Shown here: positions 1 through 9,065 of the stretch, piece after piece
Position numbering within the stretch: position 1 is the first letter of the stretch
How the letters are laid out: each line of letters starts with the position of its first letter
Origin: Candidatus Nitrosoglobus terrae
GTDB lineage: Bacteria > Pseudomonadota > Gammaproteobacteria > Nitrosococcales > Nitrosococcaceae
Length of the DNA stretch: 64,000 nt
Assembly: GCF_002356115.1 (NCBI RefSeq)
Contig: NZ_AP014836.1
Location: 1,189,001-1,253,000, forward strand
Direction: 5' to 3'
Program-made: the position numbers and the translations under genes
The notes under the pieces: model-generated
What the model was told of the DNA's origin: nothing
Seen by the model: the letters and a program-made list of their open reading frames with translations, nothing else
The model's database searches: none

Positions 1-386
1 TTTTTAATCATTGGCAAATTTGGGTTATCTATCCCGTATTGTTTTTTATAATGAACATTATCTAAGACGGTGGCAGTTGCAGGTCCAGAGATAATAGCAA
101 CAAATTTTAGCTGACCTAATGGAACTCCGGCGCTAGCATATAAGTTAACTGCCCGAGCTACACTTTCCAAAGCAAGATTCACTTGTTTAAGCTCTTTAGC
201 TTTAGTTAACCAAAATATAGCTTTATGGGTTTCATTTTTGCTTGGCTGGTAACTAGACTGGGGTAAGGGGTGCATTTTACCAAACCCCTCAATAGCAGGT
301 GTTTGCCAAAAATTATTATCATCCGCAATAACATTATGGTAAATAAAAACAAGACTTAATAAAGCTACTATGCTGCTATAATTCAT
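1..386 (-). CDS. DsrE-family secreted protein, 3' end beyond window
   Basis: Partial gene; reading leftwards from the ATG at 386 the frame stays open for 128 codons to the window edge. The first ~20 residues (MNYSSIVALLSLVFIYHNVIA) are hydrophobic and look like a signal peptide. Residues ~90-125 carry the DsrE/DsrF-like pattern: a strand followed by SGPAT, then HYKKQYG and NPN, close to the small sulfur-relay proteins found in the periplasm of many proteobacteria. A strong ribosome site (GAGGAGG) lies 5 bases before the start, and exbD ends 22 bases upstream, so it is probably the last gene of the efflux/ExbBD transcript. The active cysteine of DsrE proteins, usually further on, is outside the window, so activity cannot be judged. 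Confidence 0.7.
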   Translation of the reverse strand, partial: MNYSSIVALLSLVFIYHNVIADDNNFWQTPAIEGFGKMHPLPQSSYQPSKNETHKAIFWLTKAKELKQVNLALESVARAVNLYASAGVPLGQLKFVAIISGPATATVLDNVHYKKQYGIDNPNLPMIK

Positions 387-408
387 ACTACCTCCTCTTC
401 ACCCCACG

Positions 409-837
409 CTATTGGGTATTTCTGGTATCTTCAAGACCCACTAACGCTACTTTCAAATAACCCGTAGCTTGCAGATTATTCATAACACCCATCAGCGTGC
501 CATAAGCTACCGTCTTGTCAGCCCGTAAAAACACACGCTTTGTCTTATCTCCTCCGGTTGCTTGATTCAGCGTTAATTCAAGTAACTCAGGCGTAACCGA
601 CACGTCACCTACTAGCAGCGTAAGATCAGCCCGTATCGTTAGATAGAGCGGTTTATCAGATTGAGGCTGAGGTTTAGCGGTAGAAACAGGTAAATCAACG
701 GGAATATTAACCGTTGTTAACGGTGCAACTACCATAAAAATAATGAGCAGTACCAACATCACATCAATAAAGGGCGTGACATTAATCTCATGCATCTCAG
801 CAAGAGAATCTTCATCTAAATCAGATTGAATACCCAT
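409..837 (-). CDS. exbD: ExbD/TolR-family biopolymer transport protein
   Basis: Predicted inner-membrane partner of ExbB that couples the proton gradient to a TonB-type energiser. 142 residues, normal for ExbD. A short cytoplasmic N-terminus leads into the motif HEINVTPFIDVMLVLLIIFM (residues ~16-35), containing the single transmembrane helix with the essential proton-carrying Asp. The remainder is a periplasmic domain. It starts 6 bases after the exbB stop, so the pair is translationally linked. No tonB gene is present in the window, although three TonB-dependent receptors are encoded 14 kb away. TolR is an alternative, but no tolA/tolB/pal neighbours are present. Confidence 0.9.
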   Translation of the reverse strand: MGIQSDLDEDSLAEMHEINVTPFIDVMLVLLIIFMVVAPLTTVNIPVDLPVSTAKPQPQSDKPLYLTIRADLTLLVGDVSVTPELLELTLNQATGGDKTKRVFLRADKTVAYGTLMGVMNNLQATGYLKVALVGLEDTRNTQ

Positions 838-843
838 AGATTC

Positions 844-1719
844 CTACTCCACCATGTTCAGTAATAGCTGCTGTGACTGAGTTGATAGGGCACCTGAGGC
901 GCATCGTTGATCTAAATCCCGACTGACTAATTGTAGTATTTCACTTGAAATGTCAGCTAATAGGGCACGATATCCAGCCACTGAGCGAGCAAAGAAATTG
1001 TATATTACTACCGCAGGAACTGCTGTAATTAAGCCAATCGCAGTCACCAAAAGGGATTCGGCAATGCCAGGAGAAACTACTGCAAGGCTAGTAATCTGAG
1101 CTTTAGAGATACCAATAAAACTATCCATAATCCCCCATACTGTCCCAAATAAACCAACAAAAGGCGCAGTTGATCCGATGCTGGCCAAAATACCAATACC
1201 CCTAGCCATGTCCCGTCCTACTGCCGCTTCAAGCCGTCCTAAACGTAGCGCAATACGCTCCTTAATGCCTTCTGGAGAAAAACTAGTTGATGACAAATAA
1301 AGCTCCCGCTCAAGGGCTTGAGCAAATAGCTCTGGGACACCTTGGCCATTATATAAATGTCGAATCCCTTCTGTTAGGGTACTCACCTCATTTAATCCCT
1401 CTAACGCCCTTTGCAAATTGCGTTTTTCCGTGCCCAGCTCTAAATTCTTGGCTAACCCAATAGCCCAAGTCATAATTGATGCAAAAATAAGGCCAATAAT
1501 CACCACCTTTACCACAGGATCAGCATTTAAAAACATTCCCCATGGGGAAAAATTATAAGGTAATGTTGCGGTACCAATGATAGGCACCTCTGTAGAGGTA
1601 TCCGCAAATACCTGTTTAGAAAAAAATATTTCTTGAAAGAAAAAAACGATAAACCCGCTCCAGACTACATAGCACCTATAAAACAGCGTACACACAATAT
1701 TCGTAGCAATAGTCTTCAT
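844..1719 (-). CDS. exbB: ExbB/TolQ-family proton channel
   Basis: Predicted MotA/TolQ/ExbB-type inner-membrane channel subunit working with the adjacent ExbD. 291 residues. It has an N-terminal hydrophobic segment (~18-38) ending in a possible signal cleavage site before ADTSTE, then helix ~70-90, a cytoplasmic loop with the ERELYLSSTSFSPEGIKERI region, and the conserved pair of helices with GIGILASIGSTAPFVGLFGT and AVVSPGIAESLLVTAIGL. Only 50 bases separate it from the end of the RND pump gene upstream. That gap holds a small hairpin (1736-1742 with 1749-1755) but no T-run on this strand, so read-through is likely. The ribosome site before the ATG is weak. Confidence 0.9.
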   Translation of the reverse strand: MKTIATNIVCTLFYRCYVVWSGFIVFFFQEIFFSKQVFADTSTEVPIIGTATLPYNFSPWGMFLNADPVVKVVIIGLIFASIMTWAIGLAKNLELGTEKRNLQRALEGLNEVSTLTEGIRHLYNGQGVPELFAQALERELYLSSTSFSPEGIKERIALRLGRLEAAVGRDMARGIGILASIGSTAPFVGLFGTVWGIMDSFIGISKAQITSLAVVSPGIAESLLVTAIGLITAVPAVVIYNFFARSVAGYRALLADISSEILQLVSRDLDQRCASGALSTQSQQLLLNMVE

Positions 1720-1769
1720 TTTATTGTTGAATTTACTAACAACCTTCTTTGTTAGAAAAACTATTAAAT

Positions 1770-4700
1770 TTATTCAGCTGTAACATCATCCGGTCCAACG
1801 GGTAACGAACTCTTAGATATGGAGAGCTGGGGCGTAAATAAAGCATATAATACCGGAACTAATAATAAGGTCATTAAAGTAGCACTAAATAAACCCCACA
1901 CAATTACAGTAGCCAGTGGGCGTTGCACGTCTGATCCTAATCCAGTGGCTAGGGAAGCGGGCACTAGACCTAAAATAGCGACTAATGAAGCAATTAGCAC
2001 TGGGCGTAAACAACGCACAGCCCCATTTAAAATGGCCGCCTCTAGTCCTTTTCCTGTTAGTCGCAGATCAGTAATCGTTCGCACCATCAGCACTCCGTTC
2101 ATGATCGACACCCCAAATACCGCCGCAAAACCTACTCCAGCAGGAACATTTAAATTCATACCTCGTAGATACAACGCACTTGCTCCTCCCGCTAAAGCAA
2201 ATGGAATTGCCAGTAATAGGATCATCGCCGCCCGCTGTGAGGAAAACATAGCCAGAAGTAACAGGTAAATAATGCCAATAGTCACAGGTACTAGCAACGC
2301 AAAATGCTTGCCTACTCGCTCCAGATTCTCAAACATACCAATCCAAGTCACGTGATAACCTAGCGGAATTTTAATTTCTTGCGTCAATCGATGCTGAGCA
2401 TCAGCGACAAATCCTCCTTGATCACGACCCACAATATCACTACGAACAGTTAGATGGCGACGCCCATCTGCTCGAGCAATCATGGTTTGGCCATCAATAA
2501 TTTTAATCCAAGCCACTTGAGATAAAGGAATGGGGACTCCATCTGGATTATATACTGGTAATCGGCCAATCGCTTCAGGGGAACGTAAATACTCCGGGGC
2601 AAAGCGCGTTTTAATATCAAACCGACGTTCTCCCTCAAATAAGGTACCAATGGGCGCCCCCCCGATAGCTGTATCAATCAGATAAATAACATCCTCAATA
2701 CGGACATTATAACGGGCACATAAGGAACGATCCGGCTGAATAACCAATTGTGGCTGAGGACCTTCTTGTTCAATATAAACATCAACTGCTCCAGGCACTT
2801 CTTTCAACAAAGACTCAGCACGCCGGGCTAGATCCAGCAAAATATCTAGGTCCGCGCCAGAAAACTCAATTGCCATACTGGCTGAGGTGCCATTACTATC
2901 TTCAGTAACACTGTCAATAATAGGCTGAGTAAAGTTAAAACGGACGGTAGGAAACTCATTCCGAAATCGATCCCCTAACGCAGCCACTAACTCAGATTTA
3001 CGTTGGAACTGGATCCAAGTATCCCGAGGCTTTGGTCCTATCATCATCTCAAGACGGCTAGGGGGAAAGGGATCAGTACCACTATCACTACGCCCGGTTT
3101 GAACAGTCACAAATTGAATATCTGAGAACTCAAGGGCAATCCCCCGAAGATCTCGACCAAAGCGGGAAGCTTGCTGAAGAGACGTACCTTCAGGAAAATT
3201 AGCCCGTACCCAAATTACCCCCTCATCCATATAGGGGAGAAACTCTGTACCAAGACGGGGCATAATTAAAATAAGTAAACCGATGAGAGCGCCAGTAACA
3301 CTTGTTATAACCAGATGACGATGGTGAATAAACCCACCCAGTAAAATTCCATAGTAGGTGGATAGCTTTTTTAATACAGGATTTTCCCACTCTCGATACC
3401 CCTTTTGAAATAATAGAGTGGCAAGTACCGGCACCACAAATAGAGCAAATAATGCCGCCCCCGCTAAAGAGAATATAATTGTCAGCGCCATAGGTCGAAA
3501 CAGAAGACCTTCAATGTGGGTCAAGGTAAGCAGAGGAAAAAAAGCGCTAAAAATTATTAAAAAAGAAAAAAATACCGGCCGCTCCACCTCAAGAGTAGCG
3601 GCCAGTATAACTTGAGCTACACTTGATCCCTCCAGCCCTTGATGTCTTGCCTCATCCAATCGATGGGCAATGTTTTCCGCTATAATAACTACCCCATCCA
3701 CAATGATACCAAAATCAATCGCCCCAATTGAAAGGAGCCCAATGGGAATCCCAACGCTATACATCATCACTAAAGCAAATAGTAGTGCAAAAGGAATAGT
3801 TAATGCTACTAAAAGTGCTAACGATACTCGTCCAAGCAAAGCAAGTAACACTAAAACCACAAAACCAATACCCAGCAAGACGCTATGACTCACGGTATGA
3901 AGGGTGCTCTCAATCAACTGAGTACGATCATAAAAAGGCACCACTTGCACACCTTCAGGCAATCCTTCCTCGTTGAGTTCATTCACTACAGCCTGTGCCC
4001 TAGCCAATACCTCGGATGGATTCTCACCTTTACGCATAAGCACAATACCTTCAACGGCCTCATCCGTTAAGTTTTTACTGAAGATTCCAGTAGGTGTTTT
4101 TGAATCCAGCTTTACCTTTGCGACATCATGGACATAAATAGGGGTACCACCAATGGATTTAATAAAAATTGAACCAATTTCATCCTTGTTCTGCAGTACA
4201 CCCCGGCCTCGGATGACAAAAGACATACTCCCGCGCGAAAGCACATTACCACCGGCACTGGCGCTGTTAGTTTGAACAGCATTTACTACATCATTAAGGG
4301 ATAACCCAAAACGTAGCAGCTGAGCTGGATCCAACAATATCGCGTACTGTTTAGCGTAGCCACCAAAATTAGCCACTTCTGCTACGCCAGCAGCGCGAAG
4401 AAGATGGGGGATCACTACCCAGTCATTAAGCGTACGTAACTCCATTAAGTCATAGGAACCATCTGACACCAGCTCATAGCGCAGCACTTCACCATAGGCC
4501 GTTGCTAAAGGCCCAAGCTCAGTTGCTGCGCCTACTGGCAAATCAAGGCTAGAGAGTTTTTCTTGCACTCGTTGCCGTGCCCAATAGCCCTCAGTACCTT
4601 CCTCAAAAATGAGCTGAGTTACGGAAAGACCAAAGATAGCTCGTGAACGAATAGTCGCTACCTTGGGTACATTTTGCATAGCGATTTCAATAGGGATGGT

Positions 4701-4895
4701 AATCTGTTGCTCTACCTCTTCAGGAGCACGCCCCGGATAGGTCGTGATCACTTGCACCATTTGCGCCGAGATATCTGGATAGGCATCAATTTTCATCTGG
4801 ATAAAAGACCAAATACCCAACATCATCACTACAACAGTGGTGATCAATACCCCTACACGGTAGCGCAACGCCACCTGAATCAGCTTAGGAATCAT
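1770..4895 (-). CDS. czcA: CzcA/CusA-type heavy-metal efflux RND pump
   Basis: Inner-membrane, proton-driven pump of the tripartite heavy-metal RND family; exports metal ions with the adjacent adaptor and outer-membrane channel. 1041 residues, full length. Two repeats of the RND fold are visible, with the N-terminal KIDAYPDIS and PGRAPEEVEQQITIPIE signatures typical of the CzcA/CusA branch. Transmembrane helix 4 (~residues 390-410) reads IDFGIIVDGVVIIAEN, the D..D..E proton-relay signature of divalent-cation pumps (Co/Zn/Cd, possibly Ni) rather than the Cu/Ag type. The exact metal cannot be read from sequence. The gene follows the adaptor with a 19-base gap in a czcC-czcB-czcA order. Confidence 0.92.
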   Translation of the reverse strand: MIPKLIQVALRYRVGVLITTVVVMMLGIWSFIQMKIDAYPDISAQMVQVITTYPGRAPEEVEQQITIPIEIAMQNVPKVATIRSRAIFGLSVTQLIFEEGTEGYWARQRVQEKLSSLDLPVGAATELGPLATAYGEVLRYELVSDGSYDLMELRTLNDWVVIPHLLRAAGVAEVANFGGYAKQYAILLDPAQLLRFGLSLNDVVNAVQTNSASAGGNVLSRGSMSFVIRGRGVLQNKDEIGSIFIKSIGGTPIYVHDVAKVKLDSKTPTGIFSKNLTDEAVEGIVLMRKGENPSEVLARAQAVVNELNEEGLPEGVQVVPFYDRTQLIESTLHTVSHSVLLGIGFVVLVLLALLGRVSLALLVALTIPFALLFALVMMYSVGIPIGLLSIGAIDFGIIVDGVVIIAENIAHRLDEARHQGLEGSSVAQVILAATLEVERPVFFSFLIIFSAFFPLLTLTHIEGLLFRPMALTIIFSLAGAALFALFVVPVLATLLFQKGYREWENPVLKKLSTYYGILLGGFIHHRHLVITSVTGALIGLLILIMPRLGTEFLPYMDEGVIWVRANFPEGTSLQQASRFGRDLRGIALEFSDIQFVTVQTGRSDSGTDPFPPSRLEMMIGPKPRDTWIQFQRKSELVAALGDRFRNEFPTVRFNFTQPIIDSVTEDSNGTSASMAIEFSGADLDILLDLARRAESLLKEVPGAVDVYIEQEGPQPQLVIQPDRSLCARYNVRIEDVIYLIDTAIGGAPIGTLFEGERRFDIKTRFAPEYLRSPEAIGRLPVYNPDGVPIPLSQVAWIKIIDGQTMIARADGRRHLTVRSDIVGRDQGGFVADAQHRLTQEIKIPLGYHVTWIGMFENLERVGKHFALLVPVTIGIIYLLLLAMFSSQRAAMILLLAIPFALAGGASALYLRGMNLNVPAGVGFAAVFGVSIMNGVLMVRTITDLRLTGKGLEAAILNGAVRCLRPVLIASLVAILGLVPASLATGLGSDVQRPLATVIVWGLFSATLMTLLLVPVLYALFTPQLSISKSSLPVGPDDVTAE

Positions 4896-4914
4896 TACAA
4901 TTTTGCTTGGTTTT

Positions 4915-6069
4915 TTATTTTTTTAACGCTTGTACCAGCAAAGGTTTTAGCAGAATGGCTCCATTACCAATAAGGCGCTCCCCTTCGTCCACGCCATGTA
5001 GGATTTCCACCCGCTGATCTACCTGCTCTCCCACTTGAACCTTAGTAATTTTCCATAAGCCCTCACCACTATCAGTGAGCACATAATCCGACTCAGTGAT
5101 ATGTAATACCCCATCAGCGGGTACTAAGATAACCTGCCTTGGATCTGTACCTAAACCAATTTCCGCATACATACCAGGCTTTAATTGGTTATCTTGATCA
5201 TCAAGTTCAAAGAAGACTCTTAGTGTTCTTCGCTCTGAAGATAACGCTGGGGCTAAGCTACTGACAACGCCATGAAATAGCTGGTTAGGCAAACCGTAAA
5301 ACCGAGCTTCAAATCTCTGTCCTACGGCCACTAAACTGATTTTAGTCTCTGGAACATCAGCCATCACCAGCGCTGCATCAGCTGACGCTTTTTCCAGTTG
5401 GGCTGGATCAATTCCTGCTTGTAATAAATCCCGTTCCAGATTAGTACGGCTGTGAATAGCTTGAGTAAGCGCGCTCTCCACCTCAAAAACTGCCTTCTGA
5501 CCCTCCAGCTGAATCTGCAGCAAACTTGCTTCAGCAGAAGCTAAATCTCGAGGCGCTTCAGTCCCAGTGGCTACTAGTTTCCTAAGTCGCTCCACAAGAT
5601 GGCTGTGTGAATGAATTTGAGCAGCAGCAAGCTCTTTAGTTTTTTCTAGTTGTCGAGTGGCAAATTTTATCTCTGTACGTACTCGCTGCCAGTTGGTATA
5701 AATACCCGATAATTCAAGGCTACTGAACTGCCAACTCTCCTCTCTATCACCATGACCCGATCGAAGGCGCGCCATCACTGCCCCAGTGGCTGATAATAAG
5801 GGGGTCGTAAGAATCTCCTTGTGGGCTACCGAAAATTGCAGTTTTTGCTCTAAAAGACTCCCTAGCTGTATAAAAATAAGATCAGAGCCTGCTAAGGCCG
5901 TCACAGCCGTTTTTTCCGAAATAATAGGTATTGCACCTAAAGGTCGATATTTCCAAGCCGTAATAGCCAACAACGATATGACTATTATCAAAAATCCAAA
6001 AAATATCACTATACGTTTAGTAAGCCTTGACCGATCCCGCACCGATGGTGCTAAAGAGGAGGTAATCAT
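4915..6069 (-). CDS. czcB: Periplasmic adaptor of metal RND pump (CzcB-like)
   Basis: Membrane-fusion protein that bridges the pump and the outer-membrane channel. 384 residues. A charged N-terminus (RDRSRLTKR) precedes one membrane anchor (~residues 20-40). Then come a lipoyl-type half, an alpha-hairpin (~125-205, rich in Glu, Gln, Ala and Leu), a second lipoyl/beta-barrel part with LVAVGQRFEARFYGLP, and a C-terminal membrane-proximal domain (LKPGMYAEIGLG, VEILHGVDEGERLI). No His-rich metal-binding extension is visible. Its start codon overlaps the stop of the upstream czcC-like gene by four bases (ATGA), so translation is coupled. Confidence 0.9.
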   Translation of the reverse strand: MITSSLAPSVRDRSRLTKRIVIFFGFLIIVISLLAITAWKYRPLGAIPIISEKTAVTALAGSDLIFIQLGSLLEQKLQFSVAHKEILTTPLLSATGAVMARLRSGHGDREESWQFSSLELSGIYTNWQRVRTEIKFATRQLEKTKELAAAQIHSHSHLVERLRKLVATGTEAPRDLASAEASLLQIQLEGQKAVFEVESALTQAIHSRTNLERDLLQAGIDPAQLEKASADAALVMADVPETKISLVAVGQRFEARFYGLPNQLFHGVVSSLAPALSSERRTLRVFFELDDQDNQLKPGMYAEIGLGTDPRQVILVPADGVLHITESDYVLTDSGEGLWKITKVQVGEQVDQRVEILHGVDEGERLIGNGAILLKPLLVQALKK

Positions 6070-7496
6070 TTCAGCACCTGTTTGCCAATGGCTGCGTTAA
6101 GCGCATACAAAGAATGCCAATAACCGGATCGGCTAGCAATATGAATCCGATAGGTTTCCAGATAGGTCCGTCGCGCATCCAAAACTTCAATAAGGGATTT
6201 ACCTCCTAATTTATAAGAGGCTTGAATTTTATCACGCACATCCCGTGCTGCCTTAAGTTGGCCAGGATCCTCCGTCGTGATGATTTGATAAATAGTTCGG
6301 TAATTTCGTACAGATTGATCAATCTCGGCTCGCAGCGCCACAAGCTGAGCTTTGAAATTAAGCTTAGACTGTATTAAAGCCGATTTCATCTTCGCGATAT
6401 TTCCCTGATTACGATCAAACAAGGGCATTTCCATTTGGATACCAAAATTCCAAGAATTAGCATCTGGAACCCCCATGGCCTGCTGTTGAAACTGTCGGCT
6501 ATAGCCTAAAAATGGGGATATTTCTGGGTATGCCTGCTTCTTCTCAGATTTTACTTTAGCGGCTACCTCAACGATCTGCCGCTGCTTAGCTATGAAATCA
6601 GGACGATTTTCTTCCGCAAGTGCTATTGCCACTTCAGTGGAAATTGGAGCTGCCGGATGAGTAACTTTTAGATCCCCTCGTACCCTCAAGGGTATTGGAT
6701 CTTCGAATCCTAGAAAAACACACAAACGATTACGAGCTGCCGCTAAAACTAGCCCTACTGCCTGAAGCTCCCGTTGGCTACTAAAAATAGATAAACGGAT
6801 ACGATCCAATTCAATGGTAGCGATACCCCCAATTTTAACTCGGTTAGTAATGATTGTTTTCATTTTGGAAAGATTACTTAAATCTTCCTTAGCTAACTCC
6901 ACCATTGCTTCAGCCTCTAGCACATCATAGAAGGCAGTGATAGTCCCAGAAATACGCTGACGAATAAGCTCAGCAAAATCTGCAGCAGCCACATCCACTC
7001 CCCGTTGAGCGGCAACTACAGCAGCCGCACGTTTGCCAAATAAAAACCAATCAACTGGAAATTGTACTAATGCATTAAGCTGAGGAGGCCCGCCTTCATG
7101 TGTTGGGGAGAATGGTCGACTGAAAGGTACCGGAACAAGCTCCTCGTTAGCATAAAAGTTTGGATTAGGGACTAATCCTGCGGTCATAAGATCCGCTTTA
7201 GCTTGGTGGATATTTTCAAGACCTGCTTGAATTTGTGGATCGGCTTTAAGCGCCCACTGTATTGCGGTATCCAGCGTAAACTCTTGCCCTGCTATAGACT
7301 CTTCTTTATCTTCCTGAGCAGATGAAGCTTTTGATGTCACAGGATTCTCAATTGTAGTAGGCATTAATATAGAGTTCGAATCGGGTACAAACGCGGGTAC
7401 GGGTGTTGGTAAATACTCCTGCACCGCACCACAATCCGCTAACGCTAATAGCACTATGCTACACACTAATATTCCAGAAATACCATTAACCATCAT
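6066..7496 (-). CDS. czcC: TolC-family outer-membrane channel (CzcC-like)
   Basis: Outer-membrane factor of the metal efflux system. 476 residues, normal length. The N-terminus is a lipoprotein-like signal: a hydrophobic stretch followed by LADCGAV, an imperfect lipobox with Asp at -1, so acylation at this Cys is uncertain. Two OEP repeats follow, each with long coiled-coil-forming stretches (around residues 60-230 and 270-470). First gene of the czcCBA-exbBD-dsrE block. Two adjacent ATGs are possible; the first is used here and the ribosome site is poor. The promoter must lie in the 430-base gap upstream; a short inverted repeat at 7694-7709 (TTAAGG/CCTTAA) could be an operator. Confidence 0.88.
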   Translation of the reverse strand: MMVNGISGILVCSIVLLALADCGAVQEYLPTPVPAFVPDSNSILMPTTIENPVTSKASSAQEDKEESIAGQEFTLDTAIQWALKADPQIQAGLENIHQAKADLMTAGLVPNPNFYANEELVPVPFSRPFSPTHEGGPPQLNALVQFPVDWFLFGKRAAAVVAAQRGVDVAAADFAELIRQRISGTITAFYDVLEAEAMVELAKEDLSNLSKMKTIITNRVKIGGIATIELDRIRLSIFSSQRELQAVGLVLAAARNRLCVFLGFEDPIPLRVRGDLKVTHPAAPISTEVAIALAEENRPDFIAKQRQIVEVAAKVKSEKKQAYPEISPFLGYSRQFQQQAMGVPDANSWNFGIQMEMPLFDRNQGNIAKMKSALIQSKLNFKAQLVALRAEIDQSVRNYRTIYQIITTEDPGQLKAARDVRDKIQASYKLGGKSLIEVLDARRTYLETYRIHIASRSGYWHSLYALNAAIGKQVLK

Positions 7497-7770
7497 TCGT
7501 CTGTCTTCTAGATAACTGCTATAACATTAGTCTTTTGGTAAAACTGAAATTATAGTTGCCGAATCTTGCAAAAACCTTTCAACCTTATTCAAGCTGAGGC
7601 TTATAAGCGTTTTACTCAGATAGCCCGCATCATACCCTAATATATTTAATTATTAACCCCAGCAAATAAACTCAATGGGTTATACGGTAAAAATTAAGGC
7701 TAACCTTAAATAGCGTCACTATATTATTAGATTCTTAATAAACATAATCACTGTCATAATTAAAAATAAA

Positions 7771-7799
7771 TTGACAAACTAATTTTTATCATTAATAAT
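7771..7799 (+). promoter_or_regulatory. Candidate sigma70 promoter of small RNA
   Basis: A perfect -35 hexamer TTGACA at 7771-7776 is followed, after a 17-base spacer, by AATAAT at 7794-7799 as a -10 element. The -10 lies inside the left arm of the palindrome at 7787-7825, as expected for a repressor site that blocks polymerase. No coding region lies downstream on this strand before the terminator at 7893-7924. Confidence 0.5.
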
Positions 7800-7825
7800 A
7801 ATTAATATCATTATTATTAATGATA
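7787..7825. promoter_or_regulatory. Perfect 16-bp-arm palindrome, Fur-box-like operator
   Basis: Bases 7787-7802 and 7810-7825 are exact reverse complements (TATCATTAATAATAAT and its complement), separated by 7 bases. The stretch 7797-7815 matches the 19-base E. coli Fur consensus at 14 positions by eye alignment. It is made almost only of A and T, so it is not a normal intrinsic terminator. Its overlap with a promoter -10 element suggests an iron-responsive operator. Another AT-rich regulator cannot be excluded. Confidence 0.55.
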
Positions 7826-7924
7826 TTTGCTTTAAATCACTTAATTGCTACCTTTAAATAGCAAAATTTTTCTCCACCTGGCGTATTGGCGTACGGCTCA
7901 ATTTAACAATTGAGCCGTTTTTTT
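7806..7924 (+). ncRNA. Candidate Fur-regulated small RNA, about 115-120 nt
   Basis: Predicted from layout only: a promoter overlapping a Fur-like palindrome, then about 110 bases without an open reading frame, then a strong intrinsic terminator. Inside are a small hairpin (TTGCTA at 7845-7850 with TAGCAA at 7859-7864) and an apparently unpaired stretch with CTCCACCT (7872-7879), which could pair with Shine-Dalgarno sequences of the AGGTGGAG type. The plan resembles iron-regulated RNAs such as RyhB or PrrF, but no sequence similarity to those is claimed. The start is estimated from the -10 element. Confidence 0.45.
7893..7924 (+). terminator. Strong intrinsic terminator pointing right
   Basis: An 11-bp perfect stem (ACGGCTCAATT at 7893-7903 with its complement at 7908-7918), a 4-base loop and a run of seven T (7918-7924). 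The T-run is on the plus strand only; the minus-strand gene that ends at 7926 would have no T-tract after this hairpin. It therefore implies a plus-strand transcript from the gene-free gap. Confidence 0.85.
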
Positions 7925-7925
7925 A

Positions 7926-9011
7926 TTAATACTCCTTATTTTTAATTCCAAAATAAGGTGCATATACATAGTCCCACCCTAACTGATAGCATAAGCCAAT
8001 AAAAACCAGCATCCAAGCAATGAATGCAATTACTATGGTGGAGCTTGAGATCCATACAAACAGTTTAATATCAATCACTTGTGCCAATTGAAACGTACAA
8101 GCAGTATACATCCCAAGGGGAAATACTATACTCCAGTACTGTATGTTATAGCGTAATATTGGAACTTGATGAACAATATGCCGCCAAACTCCAAGTAATA
8201 ACAACAAAGGAAACCACCAATTACTTATTGCCCAGAAAGTTAATGTCATTCCCTTAAGAAAGGGTTTAATCTCCTCTAAAAATGACCAGCCTACTGTATT
8301 TATGATCAGAGTTGCTCCTGCTAAGGTAGCGATAGCTTCCACTCCCATGTTAATCCAATAGGGTGGAGATAACACAATTGGACTAAAAGGAAAAAAAAAG
8401 AACCGATAAAACATGAGTGTGATAATAAAAATATAAAGCATTGATCCCATTAAAAAGGCGGTTAGAGCAATAAATAACAATATTTTTCTCACTGCGGGTA
8501 GATGCACAGCCAGTAACGCGCTCAGTATAGCAATACCAAAGGTAGCCACTACTGGGATTGACCAAGTACCCGTCAATCCTTCACCAAGAGAGGGTTTAGA
8601 AGCGGCTATGGTCATAGCATAAAAGAAACCGTACATAATTATCATCCAACTAATAGTACTTATCCCCCATAGTATGACCCCGCCTTGAATAAACTTTGAA
8701 AGCAAAATTACTTGGCTGCCAAGGACGCAACTCCCAGCTGGGATAGTAAAAAAAGTTGGACCTAACTCATAAGAGCAAAAGTCTTTTAATAATGCGCTTG
8801 GAAAAAATACGATCCGCCCTAAAGTTAAAACCCACAACGCTCCGTAGGCCACAATATTGATTTTAAATAGCCCGTAGGCGATCTTATTAAAGTCTAAATA
8901 GTAAGCAGCAATAGAAACAATGCCCGTAGCCATGACTAAAGAAAAATAGCCAGGGTTAAGATGATGGATATCCTGCATCAGTCTAACGAAAAGCTTACTT
9001 CTCCTATCCAT
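7926..9011 (-). CDS. TehA/SLAC1/Mae1-family (TDT) transporter
   Basis: Ten-helix membrane channel or exporter of the tellurite-resistance/dicarboxylate transporter family. 361 residues, almost wholly hydrophobic. The family signature is near the start (HHLNPGYFSLVMATGIVSIA, residues ~15-34). Members include TehA, malate permease Mae1, plant anion channel SLAC1 and fungal sulfite exporter Ssu1, so the substrate is probably an anion but cannot be assigned. It stands alone on the minus strand: upstream is a divergent reductase gene and downstream is the small-RNA-like gap. Confidence 0.85.
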   Translation of the reverse strand: MDRRSKLFVRLMQDIHHLNPGYFSLVMATGIVSIAAYYLDFNKIAYGLFKINIVAYGALWVLTLGRIVFFPSALLKDFCSYELGPTFFTIPAGSCVLGSQVILLSKFIQGGVILWGISTISWMIIMYGFFYAMTIAASKPSLGEGLTGTWSIPVVATFGIAILSALLAVHLPAVRKILLFIALTAFLMGSMLYIFIITLMFYRFFFFPFSPIVLSPPYWINMGVEAIATLAGATLIINTVGWSFLEEIKPFLKGMTLTFWAISNWWFPLLLLLGVWRHIVHQVPILRYNIQYWSIVFPLGMYTACTFQLAQVIDIKLFVWISSSTIVIAFIAWMLVFIGLCYQLGWDYVYAPYFGIKNKEY

Positions 9012-9065
9012 AATACCCTCTCTCTTTCGTGACTATTCTTATAGCAATAAAAATTGCTTGCCAAT

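Noticed and set aside
1819-4973. Plus-strand open frames of 60-150 codons over the RND pump gene
   Set aside because: They lie antisense to a clearly coding gene, have low-complexity composition and no recognisable motifs; they are shadows.
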